From positions 1 to 16,536 of the forward strand of contig JAUIJG010000065.1 of the NCBI GenBank assembly GCA_030431355.1: a stretch of DNA of 16,536 nt. Direction: 5' to 3'. This stretch comes from a bacterium (GTDB lineage Bacteria; Cyanobacteriota; Vampirovibrionia; Obscuribacterales; Obscuribacteraceae). This document shows, one piece after another, positions 8,332 through 15,676 of the stretch. Position numbers and translations under genes: made by a program. Below the pieces are notes generated by a model. The model was not told where the DNA came from and searched no databases. It saw nothing but the letters and a program-made list of their open reading frames with translations. Each line of letters starts with the position of its first letter. The stretch's first letter is position 1.

Positions 8332-8895
8332 CTAGTTACTCGACGGAGCGGCTGAGGAGGAAGATGAAGAGGAGCTTGCGGCACCGCCAGGCTTGAGCTT
8401 GGCGATTACATCCCGGGTGACATCCACACCATTGTCGAGGAACTTCTGACCGCCGGCAAAAATAGCCTGACCGTCCACGATGATGTCCAGCCCCTTCTCT
8501 TTGGCCACAGCATTCACTGCCTGGGCGATGGCAATTCTCACTTGATTGGATTGAGCCTGCAGAAGCTGAGCCAGGGCTTGTTGCTTAGCCGTGATCTTGG
8601 TCTGAGAGATCTCGATGTGCTTTTTTATGGCATCCTCTGGCTTCTTCTCATCCTTCATTTTCTGAAGCGCTTCATTTAAGGATCGAGCTTCTTCTCTGAG
8701 CTGGGCCTCAGCCTGGGCTTTCAAAATCTCTGAGTTGGCTGCCTGGGGAAAGTTGGCCTTAACCATTCCCAGATTGAGATATCCGAGTTTGACACTTACG
8801 GCTCCTCCCTGCCCCTGGGCAAGGGTCATGGGAACAAAACTGAACCCAATCAAAAGTGCCATCAAACCGCCACTAACCAATTTTTGAAAGGTCAT
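8332..8895 (-). CDS. OmpH/Skp-family periplasmic chaperone
   Basis: This protein is 187 aa from the chosen start. A Sec signal peptide (Lys5, hydrophobic core ~8-22, cleavage near TLA-QG at 26-27) precedes an OmpH-type domain. That domain has the strand LGYLNLGMV, a long Gln/Ala/Lys-rich coiled coil (~55-120), and the closing pattern of a KGLDIIVDGQAIFAGG strand pair and VDVTRDVIAKL helix. Skp/OmpH proteins are trimeric 'jellyfish' chaperones that hold unfolded outer-membrane proteins for the BAM complex, so this implies an outer membrane. The tail after the domain is low-complexity, with eight serines in a row. Two starts compete: ATG at 8907 has GGAG only 1 nt away, while ATG at 8895 has GGAG at a good 6-nt distance and gives a cleaner signal peptide, so I chose 8895. 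Confidence 0.88.
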   Translation of the reverse strand: MTFQKLVSGGLMALLIGFSFVPMTLAQGQGGAVSVKLGYLNLGMVKANFPQAANSEILKAQAEAQLREEARSLNEALQKMKDEKKPEDAIKKHIEISQTKITAKQQALAQLLQAQSNQVRIAIAQAVNAVAKEKGLDIIVDGQAIFAGGQKFLDNGVDVTRDVIAKLKPGGAASSSSSSSSAAPSSN

Positions 8896-8901
8896 ATCCG
8901 A

Positions 8902-8905
8902 CTCC
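8902..8905 (-). promoter_or_regulatory. Ribosome binding site deciding the OmpH start
   Basis: GGAG on the minus strand lies 6 nt before ATG at 8895. It overlaps the codons after the alternative upstream ATG at 8907, which is the reason to prefer the shorter protein. Confidence 0.55.
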
Positions 8906-8988
8906 ATACTCCGCTACAACTGCCATCTATCCGCGTTCATATTGAGAACAGTAGACCCCCGGCTTGAAGACCAAAAGGTCGATAAAAC

Positions 8989-8994
8989 ATTATA
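8989..8994 (-). promoter_or_regulatory. Possible -10 element for the OmpH gene
   Basis: The minus strand reads TATAAT, preceded by TTTTG. It lies ~95 bp upstream of the OmpH start and 33 bp after the PPDK stop. No -35 resembling TTGACA is found 16-18 nt upstream, so this is weak. A small hairpin (GACC, AAAA loop, GGTC at 8969-8980) lies at the expected transcript start. Confidence 0.28.
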
Positions 8995-9026
8995 CAAAAG
9001 ACCAGGGGTTTCTGCTCAGCTCACGG

Positions 9027-11783
9027 TTACGCTTCGCACTCTCCTCGAACAGCCGCCTGACCGGCAGCCAGTCTGGCCACTGGAACTCTATAAGGAGAGC
9101 AGCTCACATAATTGAGCCCGAGCCCATGGGCAAAGCCGATGGAGTGAGGCTCTCCACCATGCTCTCCGCATATCCCCAGCTTTATGTCAGGTCTGGTACT
9201 CTGACCGTATTCGACGGCAAGCTTCATCAACTTGCCAACCCCTTCGAAATCCAGGACTTCAAAGGGATTCTCTTCGAGAATTTTTACAGACTCTCCGTCC
9301 ATATCCACCCCGTCCAGATATCTATGCAGAAACTTCCCTTCCGCGTCGTCCCTGCTGTAGCCGAAAGTCATCTGGGTCAGATCGTTGGTTCCGAAGCTGA
9401 AAAATTCAGCATGCTCCGCAATCTGATTAGCGGTGAGACAGGCCCGGGGGATCTCGATCATGGTACCGAATTTATAGGGTAGCTCTACTTTGGCTTTTGC
9501 CATAACCTGTTTGGCAACATGCTCCAATTCATGGCGAGCCACTTTCAGCTCATTAACGTGCCCTACCAGCGGTATCATTATCTCAGGATAGACTTTCACC
9601 CCATTTTTCGAAACTTCGATGGCCGCTTCGAAAATAGCCTGGACTTGCATCGCCGTGATCTCAGGGTAAAGAAGACCCAGCCTGCACCCACGCAAACCCA
9701 TCATCGGGTTTGATTCTTGCATTCCTTCGACCGTGTGGAAAAGTGCTTCTTTCCGTTTCAACTCGGCGCCGGTCTCTCCTTTGGCTCTCATGGTGGCTAT
9801 CTCTTCTATGAGAGTCTCAAGATCCGGGAGGAACTCATGGAGCGGAGGGTCGAGCAGTCTAATTGTTACAGGCAAGCCATCCATGGCGGCAAAGATTCCG
9901 GCAAAGTCTTCTCTCTGCATGGGTAACAACTTGTCCAGAGCTTCCATTCTGTCTTGCTTATTGCCGGACATGATCATTGACTGCACCACAGGTAGCCGAT
10001 CCTGGGACATGAACATATGCTCGGTCCGACAGAGTCCTATGCCCTGGGCGCCGAACTCTCTGGCACGCTTGGCGTCATCCGGGGTATCGGCATTGGTTCT
10101 CACCTCCAGGCGGCGCTCGGCGTCCGCCCACTTAAGAAGTGTGGAGAATTCCCCGGAGAAGCTGGGGTCATGGGTTTTGATCTCGCCCATAAATATCTCG
10201 CCGGTGGTCCCATCTATTGAGACAATATCCCCTCTCTTTATGACCTTATCCTTGCCTGAAACCCTGAACAATTGCTCTTCCATATCGATTTTGATAGCTT
10301 CACAACCTGCCACGCAGGGCTTACCCATGCCTCTTGCCACCACGGCTGCATGGGAAGTCATGCCACCACGACTGGTGATGACGCCCTGGGCTGAGACAAT
10401 CCCGTGAATATCATCCGGACAGGTTTCAATACGCACTAGAATTACTTTCTCGCCTTTGGAAGCGAGCTGTTCAGCTTCGGTGGGGTCAAAGACCACCTGT
10501 CCTATAGAGGCTCCCGGAGATGCATTCAGACCGGTAGCCAGATGTCTTCCCTCATCACTGGCCTTTCTTTTCTCTTCTTCTTTAAAGCTTGGCAGAAGAA
10601 GCTGATTCAACTGATTTGGATCAACTCTCAGAAGAGCCTCCTTCTTGTCTATAATGCCCTCCTCGCAAAGATCCACAGCTACCTTGACGGCGCAAGCCGC
10701 GGTTCTCTTCCCTGTCCGCGTCTGTAAAAGATAGAGCTTGCCCTGCTCCACAGTGAACTCTATATCTTGCATATCACGATAGTGCTTTTCCAACTTATCT
10801 ACATTTGCAAGAAGCTCGCTGTATACCTTTGGCATCTCTTCTTTGAGCTGGTCAATTTTATGGGGTGTTCTCACGCCGGCGACCACATCTTCTCCCTGGG
10901 CGTTGATTAGATATTCACCATAGAGCTGCTTCTCACCGGTACTGGGATCCCGAGTAAAACAAACTCCGGTGGCAGAATCGCGATCGAAATTACCGAAGAC
11001 CATGGATTGCACGTTGACGGCAGTGCCAAGATTATGATCGATCTTGTGAAGGTTTCGATAGTAGACAGCCCGGTTGTTATTCCAGGACTTGAAGACAGCC
11101 TCGATGGCTCCGGCAAGTTGTTCCCTGGCGTCCTGGGGAAACTGGCTGCCGGTCAGCTCCTTAACCCGCGATTCAAACTTCTTGACCAGATCCTTCAAAT
11201 CCTCCACCTTCAAGTCGGCATCGGAGGTGATACCAAGGCTCTCTTTCTTCTCTTCAAGAATGTCTTCGAGTTCATCCTTGGAGACTCCCATCACCACGTT
11301 GCTGTACATCTGGATAAATCGACGATAGCTGTCATAAGCAAACCGTTCGTTACCGGTGAGCTTAGAGAGTGATTGCACCGTCTTTTCATTCAGACCGAGG
11401 TTCAAAATGGTGTCCATCATGCCAGGCATCGAGAACTTAGCGCCGGAGCGGACCGACAAAAGCAATGGCTTTTCCAAATCCCCTAGTTTTCTATCCAGAG
11501 CACTCTCTATTGTCTTCAAGTCGGCAAGGACTTCATCCATAAGCCCTTCCGGCATAACTCTATTCTTAGAGTACTCACGGCAGGCGAGGGTAAGGATGGT
11601 GAGACCGGGTGGAACATTGACACCGCTGGCGGTCATCTGAGCTAGACCGGCTCCTTTGCCACCAAGATAATCTTTGATCTCGCTATCATCCGCTTCAAAG
11701 AGCTTAAAAGCCTCGGCAAAAGAGAAAACCCTCTTCTTGCCAATTTTATCCAGGATACCGCTCTTCTCTGTTGTGCTTAGCAT
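9027..11783 (-). CDS. ppdK: Pyruvate, phosphate dikinase
   Basis: A 918-aa protein, close to the usual 870-910. It reversibly converts pyruvate, ATP and Pi to PEP, AMP and PPi in the cytoplasm. The N-terminal ATP-grasp domain has GGKGAGL (41-47) and the Arg/Met-rich RSGAKFSMPGMMDT segment (112-125). The phospho-carrier domain has GGMTSHAAVVARGMGKPCVAG-type sequence around residues 473-493, with catalytic His478 and regulatory Thr476. The C-terminal PEP/pyruvate TIM barrel shows GLCRTEHMF (583-591), GTNDLTQ (798-804), CGEHGGEP (872-879) and SCSPYRVP (894-901), with Cys895 as the expected proton donor. The start ATG at 11783 has AAGGAG (11791-11796) 7 nt upstream. It lies 32 bp downstream of its regulator gene, so the two form an operon. 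Regulation by reversible phosphorylation of Thr476 is expected from the conserved site. Confidence 0.97.
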   Translation of the reverse strand: MLSTTEKSGILDKIGKKRVFSFAEAFKLFEADDSEIKDYLGGKGAGLAQMTASGVNVPPGLTILTLACREYSKNRVMPEGLMDEVLADLKTIESALDRKLGDLEKPLLLSVRSGAKFSMPGMMDTILNLGLNEKTVQSLSKLTGNERFAYDSYRRFIQMYSNVVMGVSKDELEDILEEKKESLGITSDADLKVEDLKDLVKKFESRVKELTGSQFPQDAREQLAGAIEAVFKSWNNNRAVYYRNLHKIDHNLGTAVNVQSMVFGNFDRDSATGVCFTRDPSTGEKQLYGEYLINAQGEDVVAGVRTPHKIDQLKEEMPKVYSELLANVDKLEKHYRDMQDIEFTVEQGKLYLLQTRTGKRTAACAVKVAVDLCEEGIIDKKEALLRVDPNQLNQLLLPSFKEEEKRKASDEGRHLATGLNASPGASIGQVVFDPTEAEQLASKGEKVILVRIETCPDDIHGIVSAQGVITSRGGMTSHAAVVARGMGKPCVAGCEAIKIDMEEQLFRVSGKDKVIKRGDIVSIDGTTGEIFMGEIKTHDPSFSGEFSTLLKWADAERRLEVRTNADTPDDAKRAREFGAQGIGLCRTEHMFMSQDRLPVVQSMIMSGNKQDRMEALDKLLPMQREDFAGIFAAMDGLPVTIRLLDPPLHEFLPDLETLIEEIATMRAKGETGAELKRKEALFHTVEGMQESNPMMGLRGCRLGLLYPEITAMQVQAIFEAAIEVSKNGVKVYPEIMIPLVGHVNELKVARHELEHVAKQVMAKAKVELPYKFGTMIEIPRACLTANQIAEHAEFFSFGTNDLTQMTFGYSRDDAEGKFLHRYLDGVDMDGESVKILEENPFEVLDFEGVGKLMKLAVEYGQSTRPDIKLGICGEHGGEPHSIGFAHGLGLNYVSCSPYRVPVARLAAGQAAVRGECEA

Positions 11784-11790
11784 CTCATCT

Positions 11791-11796
11791 CTCCTT
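11791..11796 (-). promoter_or_regulatory. Ribosome binding site of ppdK
   Basis: AAGGAG on the minus strand lies 7 nt before ATG at 11783. It avoids the nearer out-of-frame ATG created by the sequence GAGATGAGATG. Confidence 0.7.
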
Positions 11797-11815
11797 GAAC
11801 ACTCTCATCCGGGCA

Positions 11816-12709
11816 CTATTGCCTCAGATGCAAATAGATTTCACTTGAAATCTCCTCTATGGCCTTGGCTGAAACATCAATGACATGACATTTCAACTCT
11901 CTAAACATCTTTCTTGCGTACCGCACTTCCTGCCTGATCCGGTCATGATCGGCATAATCATTTTCGCCCGGCATCTTCAGGGACTGCGCCCGGGCGGATC
12001 TTATCTCCTGTAGGAGAACAGGCTCCAAATGCAAACCTATAATTCTTCTTGCCGGCACATGATAAAGGTTGAGGGGAGGGTCAACCCCGTATACCAGGGG
12101 AACATTGGCAGCCTTTAGCCCATAATGATGGGCAAGATAAATACTGTTCGGTGTCTTGCTGGTGCGCGATACACCGATAAGAATCACATCCGCTTCCAGC
12201 AATCCATCGGGATTTTTGCCGTCATCAAATCGAATGGCGAACTCCAGAGCTTCAATTCTACGATAATAACTCTCGTCCAGAAGATGCAGACGACCCGGCT
12301 GGGAAAGGGGCACTTGACCGGTTAGCTGGGAGACCTTATCGATTAAACTGCCGAGCAGATCGATGGTGGCAATATTATATTTACGTGCTTCCCGCTCCAG
12401 GGTCTCTCTATACTCCGGTAGCACCAGAGTGTAAGCTATAACAGCCTTGTCGCAGGACACTTCGCGTACAAGGGTTTCAATCTGACTGAGATTTTTAACC
12501 TGGGGAAGCCTATAGATAGAGGCTCTACCGGGAGGAAACTGAACAACCGCCGCCCGAGCCACCGACTCGGCAGTCTCTCCGGATGAATCGGAAAGGGTGT
12601 ATATGATCAGCTCACGATGATCATCCTGGGGATTCCCGGCTCTATTGCGGGAGAATTCAGTATTTGCGGATTCGTTCAAAACCCCACCGATACCAAAAGG
12701 ACTATCCAT
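11816..12709 (-). CDS. PPDK regulatory protein (bifunctional kinase/phosphorylase, DUF299 family)
   Basis: A soluble protein of 297 aa from ATG 12709 (300 from an alternative GTG at 12718). The family has an N-terminal signature DSSGETAESVARAA (about residues 41-54 here) and a P-loop-like GVSRTSKTPNSIYLA (about 179-193); both are complete. Known members use ADP to phosphorylate the regulatory Thr of His-phosphorylated PPDK and remove it again by phosphorolysis, switching the enzyme off and on. Homologues next to PEP synthase act on that enzyme instead; here the adjacent ppdK with a matching Thr-x-His makes PPDK the likely target. The signature normally begins within ~10 residues of the N-terminus, so the ~35-residue polar leader is an extension or a start-site error. 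No clear ribosome site decides between the two starts. Confidence 0.93.
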   Translation of the reverse strand: MDSPFGIGGVLNESANTEFSRNRAGNPQDDHRELIIYTLSDSSGETAESVARAAVVQFPPGRASIYRLPQVKNLSQIETLVREVSCDKAVIAYTLVLPEYRETLEREARKYNIATIDLLGSLIDKVSQLTGQVPLSQPGRLHLLDESYYRRIEALEFAIRFDDGKNPDGLLEADVILIGVSRTSKTPNSIYLAHHYGLKAANVPLVYGVDPPLNLYHVPARRIIGLHLEPVLLQEIRSARAQSLKMPGENDYADHDRIRQEVRYARKMFRELKCHVIDVSAKAIEEISSEIYLHLRQ

Positions 12710-12764
12710 TTTTATCACGCAGGATGGAGATAACCCGAATAAAACCTATATATCTTTATATCTG

Positions 12765-12809
12765 GGGGCGGAGTACCGGGGAACAGTGTTGTTAAGAGGC
12801 TTCCGCCCC
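12765..12809. repeat. GC-rich inverted repeat in the divergent intergenic region
   Basis: GGGGCGGA (12765-12772) and TCCGCCCC (12802-12809) are exact reverse complements with a 29-nt spacer. The spacer holds a smaller AACA-g-TGTT palindrome. It lies between the divergent PPDK-regulator gene (start 12709) and the ACP-like gene (start 12908). No T-run follows on either strand. It could be an operator shared by both genes or a leader-RNA hairpin. Confidence 0.45.
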
Positions 12810-12907
12810 GCTTGACATTGGTCTGCAATCAGGAGAAAGCATCACAGATGCTAAATGTCCCACTCCGGGCACAATAATAGATAACGGGGAATCTGGGAAA
12901 AATTGAG

Positions 12908-13393
12908 ATGATGTACAAGATACTTGTTCTGGCCCTGGTGATTATGGCAGTGGTAATGGTCGCCATCAAAGAGACAAGACAGGAAGACAGCACCGATGTC
13001 GTCTATCTTTTCAACAAGACCAGACACGACCTGGCCCTGCAACAAAAAATTTCTGAGGACCAGATCTCATTAAACACCAACTTTGAAAGAGACCTGGGCA
13101 TGGGTGATGTGGCCCAGGACACGCTTGGCATTAAACTCAGAAAAGACCTGGACATCGACTTGAATCTAGAAGAGTTCCATCAAATGAAAACCGTAGGCGA
13201 AGCGGTGGACTACCTGAGACTGAAAGTCATTGCAAGAAGAGTCGGCTCAGGGAAGCCAAGAGTGGTGAACGATTCAAACGCGGAAGCGGCAAGAATATAT
13301 CTTGAGAGCCAGGAAAATTCTGCGGTGAATCCGGAGCATGGCAAGGTGGCTCCACCGAAAAACATTCCCCAGGAGATTCAGGGAGCACGCTAA
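12908..13393 (+). CDS. Membrane-anchored acyl-carrier-protein-like protein lacking the phosphopantetheine serine
   Basis: A 161-aa protein. Residues 4-20 form one N-terminal membrane helix. Residues ~30-104 align by eye with the four-helix acyl carrier protein fold: TNFERDLGMGD matches the loop 'F-x-x-DLGADS', LDIDLNLEEF matches 'FGIEIPDEE', and MKTVGEAVDYL matches the hallmark final helix 'IKTVGDAVDYI'. From DLG to the I-D-L strand the spacing is identical (24 residues), but Asp67 replaces the Ser that carries 4'-phosphopantetheine, so it should not be loadable by the usual route. The tail from ~105 is basic and then polar, probably disordered. ATG codons at 12908 and 12911 are both usable, with a weak GGGAA upstream. 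It is divergent from the PPDK regulator and shows no visible link to fatty-acid genes. The fold assignment is mine and needs a profile search. Confidence 0.72.
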   Translation: MMYKILVLALVIMAVVMVAIKETRQEDSTDVVYLFNKTRHDLALQQKISEDQISLNTNFERDLGMGDVAQDTLGIKLRKDLDIDLNLEEFHQMKTVGEAVDYLRLKVIARRVGSGKPRVVNDSNAEAARIYLESQENSAVNPEHGKVAPPKNIPQEIQGAR

Positions 13394-13398
13394 AAACA

Positions 13399-13569
13399 TT
13401 GGTGCGGCAAGAAGGGAAGGAAGAAAAATAGCACTTGGTGGGACATATTCTCTTCAGCCTTGTGGAATTTGATAGCTCCAAAGAGAAACGTGCCCTGGCT
13501 CTTGCCCCGGTGGCAATTATGCCGGACTATCAGAGAAAAGGTATAGATGTGGCCGAGCAGAAGACATAA
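13399..13569 (+). pseudogene. Remnant of a GNAT N-acetyltransferase gene
   Basis: Translating from TTG 13399 gives LVRQEGKEEK, a TAG stop (13429-13431), then HLVGHILFSLVEFD, ALALAPVAIMPDYQRKGID and a TAA at 13567-13569. The pattern VGHI-x-FS, then L-x-LAP-x-A(V/I)-x-P-x-YQ-x-KGI, is the core of YhbS-like GNAT acetyltransferases (strand beta4 and the acetyl-CoA pyrophosphate loop Q/R-x-x-G-x-G/A). The N-terminal substrate half and everything after the CoA loop are missing, and the loop ends KGID instead of KGIG. With an internal stop and both ends lost, this is a decayed fragment and not a functional gene. It begins 6 bp after the ACP-like gene and ends 2 bp from the convergent TPR gene. Confidence 0.6.
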
Positions 13570-13571
13570 AT

Positions 13572-14327
13572 TTAGATAGGTGCCAGGGTTTTTCTACCGG
13601 ACTTCATATCGATTGCCAGAGCTTTGTCCCTGGTGGCAATCGCTTCTCTTTTTAAATCCAAATCCCTCTGGACTAAATAAAGGTTCCAGAGAGTGTTCCC
13701 TTCAAAGAATGAATCCTGCCCTTTTGTCTTTCGCCACAGCTCAAGAGCCTTTTCAAGCTTTTCGGCAGACTTCTTCATGAGAGCCACTCTCTCATCTTTT
13801 TCTTTTTTGCCGCTCGCCTCCATATAGTCTATGAGACCAATATTGTTGTAGTCCCTGGCCAATTTCGGCTCATAGACAGAGTCTTTGGCTACCATGGCGA
13901 GGTCATAGTTGAGGACCGTTTCATAAGAAATTCTAGAGGCGTGCCAGTTACCGATATCTCTATAAAGTCCGGCCAAATGTAATTCTGAATCAACCCATTT
14001 GTGATCATAGGAGTCGACGTCCAGCACTGCTTTTCTTTGTTCTACTATGGCCTGGAAAAGTTTGACTGACTCAAGAAAGTCCTTCTTCTCCCAATAGAGC
14101 ATGGCAAGCTTCTCTTCTTTATCAAGGAGGTCCGAGGGATCAACCCGAGGATTTTCTCTCATCCCCTTAACCGACTGTTGAACTATGTAGACCTCTCTTT
14201 CAAGGTTCTTGTAGTAGTCGTTGAGGTCCTGCTCTTCGACAATAGCTCGGCGCAACGGAATGGTGGCGACAATCACCCACACGTATAAAATTCCGACCAC
14301 CGCTAGTATCGCTAATTTGGGACCCAT
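13572..14327 (-). CDS. Membrane-anchored TPR-like helical protein
   Basis: A 251-aa protein with one N-terminal membrane helix (~4-24) and no lipobox. The remainder is entirely helical and charged. Pairs of helices around 67-100, 108-145, 155-200 and 207-240 have the size and residue pattern of divergent TPRs (for example LAMLYWEKKDFLESVKLF and LHLAGLYRDIGNWHASRISY). It is likely an extracytoplasmic protein-protein scaffold. The ATG at 14327 follows AGGTGA (minus strand, 14335-14340) by 7 nt, and that site contains part of the TAG stop of the HTTM gene upstream. The two genes are therefore translationally coupled. As last gene of the HTTM operon it may assemble with the membrane enzyme; this is inference from position. 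Confidence 0.8.
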   Translation of the reverse strand: MGPKLAILAVVGILYVWVIVATIPLRRAIVEEQDLNDYYKNLEREVYIVQQSVKGMRENPRVDPSDLLDKEEKLAMLYWEKKDFLESVKLFQAIVEQRKAVLDVDSYDHKWVDSELHLAGLYRDIGNWHASRISYETVLNYDLAMVAKDSVYEPKLARDYNNIGLIDYMEASGKKEKDERVALMKKSAEKLEKALELWRKTKGQDSFFEGNTLWNLYLVQRDLDLKREAIATRDKALAIDMKSGRKTLAPI

Positions 14328-14334
14328 CTTATCG

Positions 14335-14340
14335 TCACCT
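14335..14340 (-). promoter_or_regulatory. Ribosome binding site of the TPR-like gene, overlapping the HTTM stop codon
   Basis: The minus strand reads TAGGTGA: the HTTM gene's TAG stop (14341-14339) runs straight into the AGGTGA ribosome site, 7 nt before ATG 14327. Ribosomes ending the HTTM protein would expose or reuse this site. Confidence 0.6.
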
Positions 14341-15676
14341 ACTTATCCTGAGAACCGGAAGCCACTGGAGCACATTGATCGTGCTCGCAACTCCCTGAGA
14401 GAATCGTGTATCGATTGGCTGCCACCAAATTGTAGACGGCTTCACCAATATTAGAGACCAGTGGCACATGCAGTATCGGCCACAGTATCATTAGAAGCGG
14501 CAGTCTTCCGGTCATCCAGCGGAATGCTTTAAATCCGCCTTCTATGCTGCCGGAAGCAGTCTTGAGAAGTATCTCTTTCTCAAGCCTATCTGCCAATACT
14601 CCTTCCAGAGCCTCCACTCTTCTAAAATCAACCAACTTCACCACTCCGAAAATATCCAGGTGGTGAATCAATCCCACGGCTCGAACACAGACGATGCAGT
14701 CCCCATCGAAGTAGAGGCTGGCTGGCTTGAAAATATTTTCTCGTACAAAGTTTTGCACCTTGTTCCAAAAACGCTCCAGATCCTCCGGATAGATAAAAAG
14801 TATGTAGGTGAACATGAACAACCACTCAAACATCGGAAGGTTCATGGTCCACTCGATGCCGATATGAAGAGCAAGACCGGTCAAAAGAACCCAGTATCTT
14901 GCCGGACGCCACCAAATAAGCGTAAACAGCAAAAGCTCTATTAGAAGCGTACCCCAGGTGAGTATCTTGATTGTCCACAAATTATCAAGAAGATAGGGAA
15001 TCTGAAATCTGGTTATATCATCGTATCGGGACGCATAATAGACCGCCATGCCGTTGTTCCACTCATCACCGGCTATCTTGCAAAACCAGGTATGTCCATA
15101 AGCAATCGCTATCTGCAACTGGATCATGCGCTGGGCCCATGGTGCCGAGAGTGGTGCCCTGAGACCGGTTATTCGCCAATCTTCCTGGGCCGCCTTCAAC
15201 AATCTATCCACCGAAAGCGCATCTCCGGCATTGGAGAAGGCGAGGAAGAAACAGCAAAGACGCAGATAATTATCCCCGGAATTCAAATTGAGAAGGAAGT
15301 GACTATGCAAAGACGTCAAACCAACAAAGACAAGGACGGTACTGACCCTGGTGAAAAGACCGATGGTCATCATGAATCCGAACAGACAGGTACCCAGGAA
15401 AAAATACCATCGCCATGTCTCTCCGGGCGGCAAGAGCAACATGGCATCAAAATATGGTTCATGCCGCCAGTACTTACCGATTGAATCCTCAATGGGGATG
15501 ATGGCATGGTTTCCATAGTATAGACTCCAGTCCGCCAGAAGATGAATCAAGAGGAACTGAAGCAAGACTATTCCCACAAGGATACGGAAGACTCCCATGG
15601 CCACAGGAGAAATCGGCTGGAAGAAAAATGACTGCCAATTGGAGACGAAGTTATCGAAGTCATGTTTGAGGGTCAT
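14339..15676 (-). CDS. HTTM-domain membrane protein fused to a DCC (DUF393) thiol-oxidoreductase-like domain
   Basis: A 445-aa protein. Residues ~20-300 form a multi-helix membrane domain of the HTTM type, homologous to the membrane part of vitamin-K-dependent gamma-carboxylase. Typical features are an N-terminal FRILVG helix (30-35), the loop after it with DWSLYYG, the GLFTRVS turn, LNSGDNYLRL (131-140) and an early cytosolic helix ending FIYPEDLERFW. Residues ~319-425 are a DCC domain opening LYFDGDCIVC (321-330) with a Cys327-x-x-Cys330 pair; such domains are thought to do thiol-disulfide chemistry. The tail has a second pair, Cys430 and Cys435. The lumenal beta-sandwich of true gamma-carboxylases is absent, so the reaction is unknown. 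The ATG overlaps the upstream stop (ATGA, 15673-15676), showing tight coupling with the W-x-x-FSP protein. Confidence 0.88.
   Translation of the reverse strand: MTLKHDFDNFVSNWQSFFFQPISPVAMGVFRILVGIVLLQFLLIHLLADWSLYYGNHAIIPIEDSIGKYWRHEPYFDAMLLLPPGETWRWYFFLGTCLFGFMMTIGLFTRVSTVLVFVGLTSLHSHFLLNLNSGDNYLRLCCFFLAFSNAGDALSVDRLLKAAQEDWRITGLRAPLSAPWAQRMIQLQIAIAYGHTWFCKIAGDEWNNGMAVYYASRYDDITRFQIPYLLDNLWTIKILTWGTLLIELLLFTLIWWRPARYWVLLTGLALHIGIEWTMNLPMFEWLFMFTYILFIYPEDLERFWNKVQNFVRENIFKPASLYFDGDCIVCVRAVGLIHHLDIFGVVKLVDFRRVEALEGVLADRLEKEILLKTASGSIEGGFKAFRWMTGRLPLLMILWPILHVPLVSNIGEAVYNLVAANRYTILSGSCEHDQCAPVASGSQDK

Noticed and set aside
8954..9008. Possible intrinsic terminator after ppdK (ACCCC/GGGGT and GACC/GGTC pairs)
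   Set aside because: The stems are only 4-5 bp, they compete with one another, and no T-run follows.
8964..9482. Plus-strand open frame (172 codons) antisense to the ppdK 3' end
   Set aside because: It overlaps the conserved C-terminal catalytic region of PPDK, and its translation resembles no protein.
9733..10407. Long plus-strand open frame (224 codons) inside ppdK
   Set aside because: It lies antisense to strongly conserved PPDK motifs, its translation is Ser-rich with no family pattern, and it has no ribosome site.
12812..12817. TTGACA as a -35 box for the ACP-like gene
   Set aside because: The perfect hexamer has no acceptable -10 at 16-18 nt (the sequence there is GAAAGC-like), so I do not call a promoter.
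12839..12851. Small palindrome GCATC-ACA-GATGC
   Set aside because: A 5-bp stem with a 3-nt loop and no T-run is too short to separate from chance.
15092..15484. Plus-strand open frame (130 codons) inside the HTTM gene
   Set aside because: It is antisense to HTTM membrane helices, and its composition is that of a mirrored membrane-protein gene.
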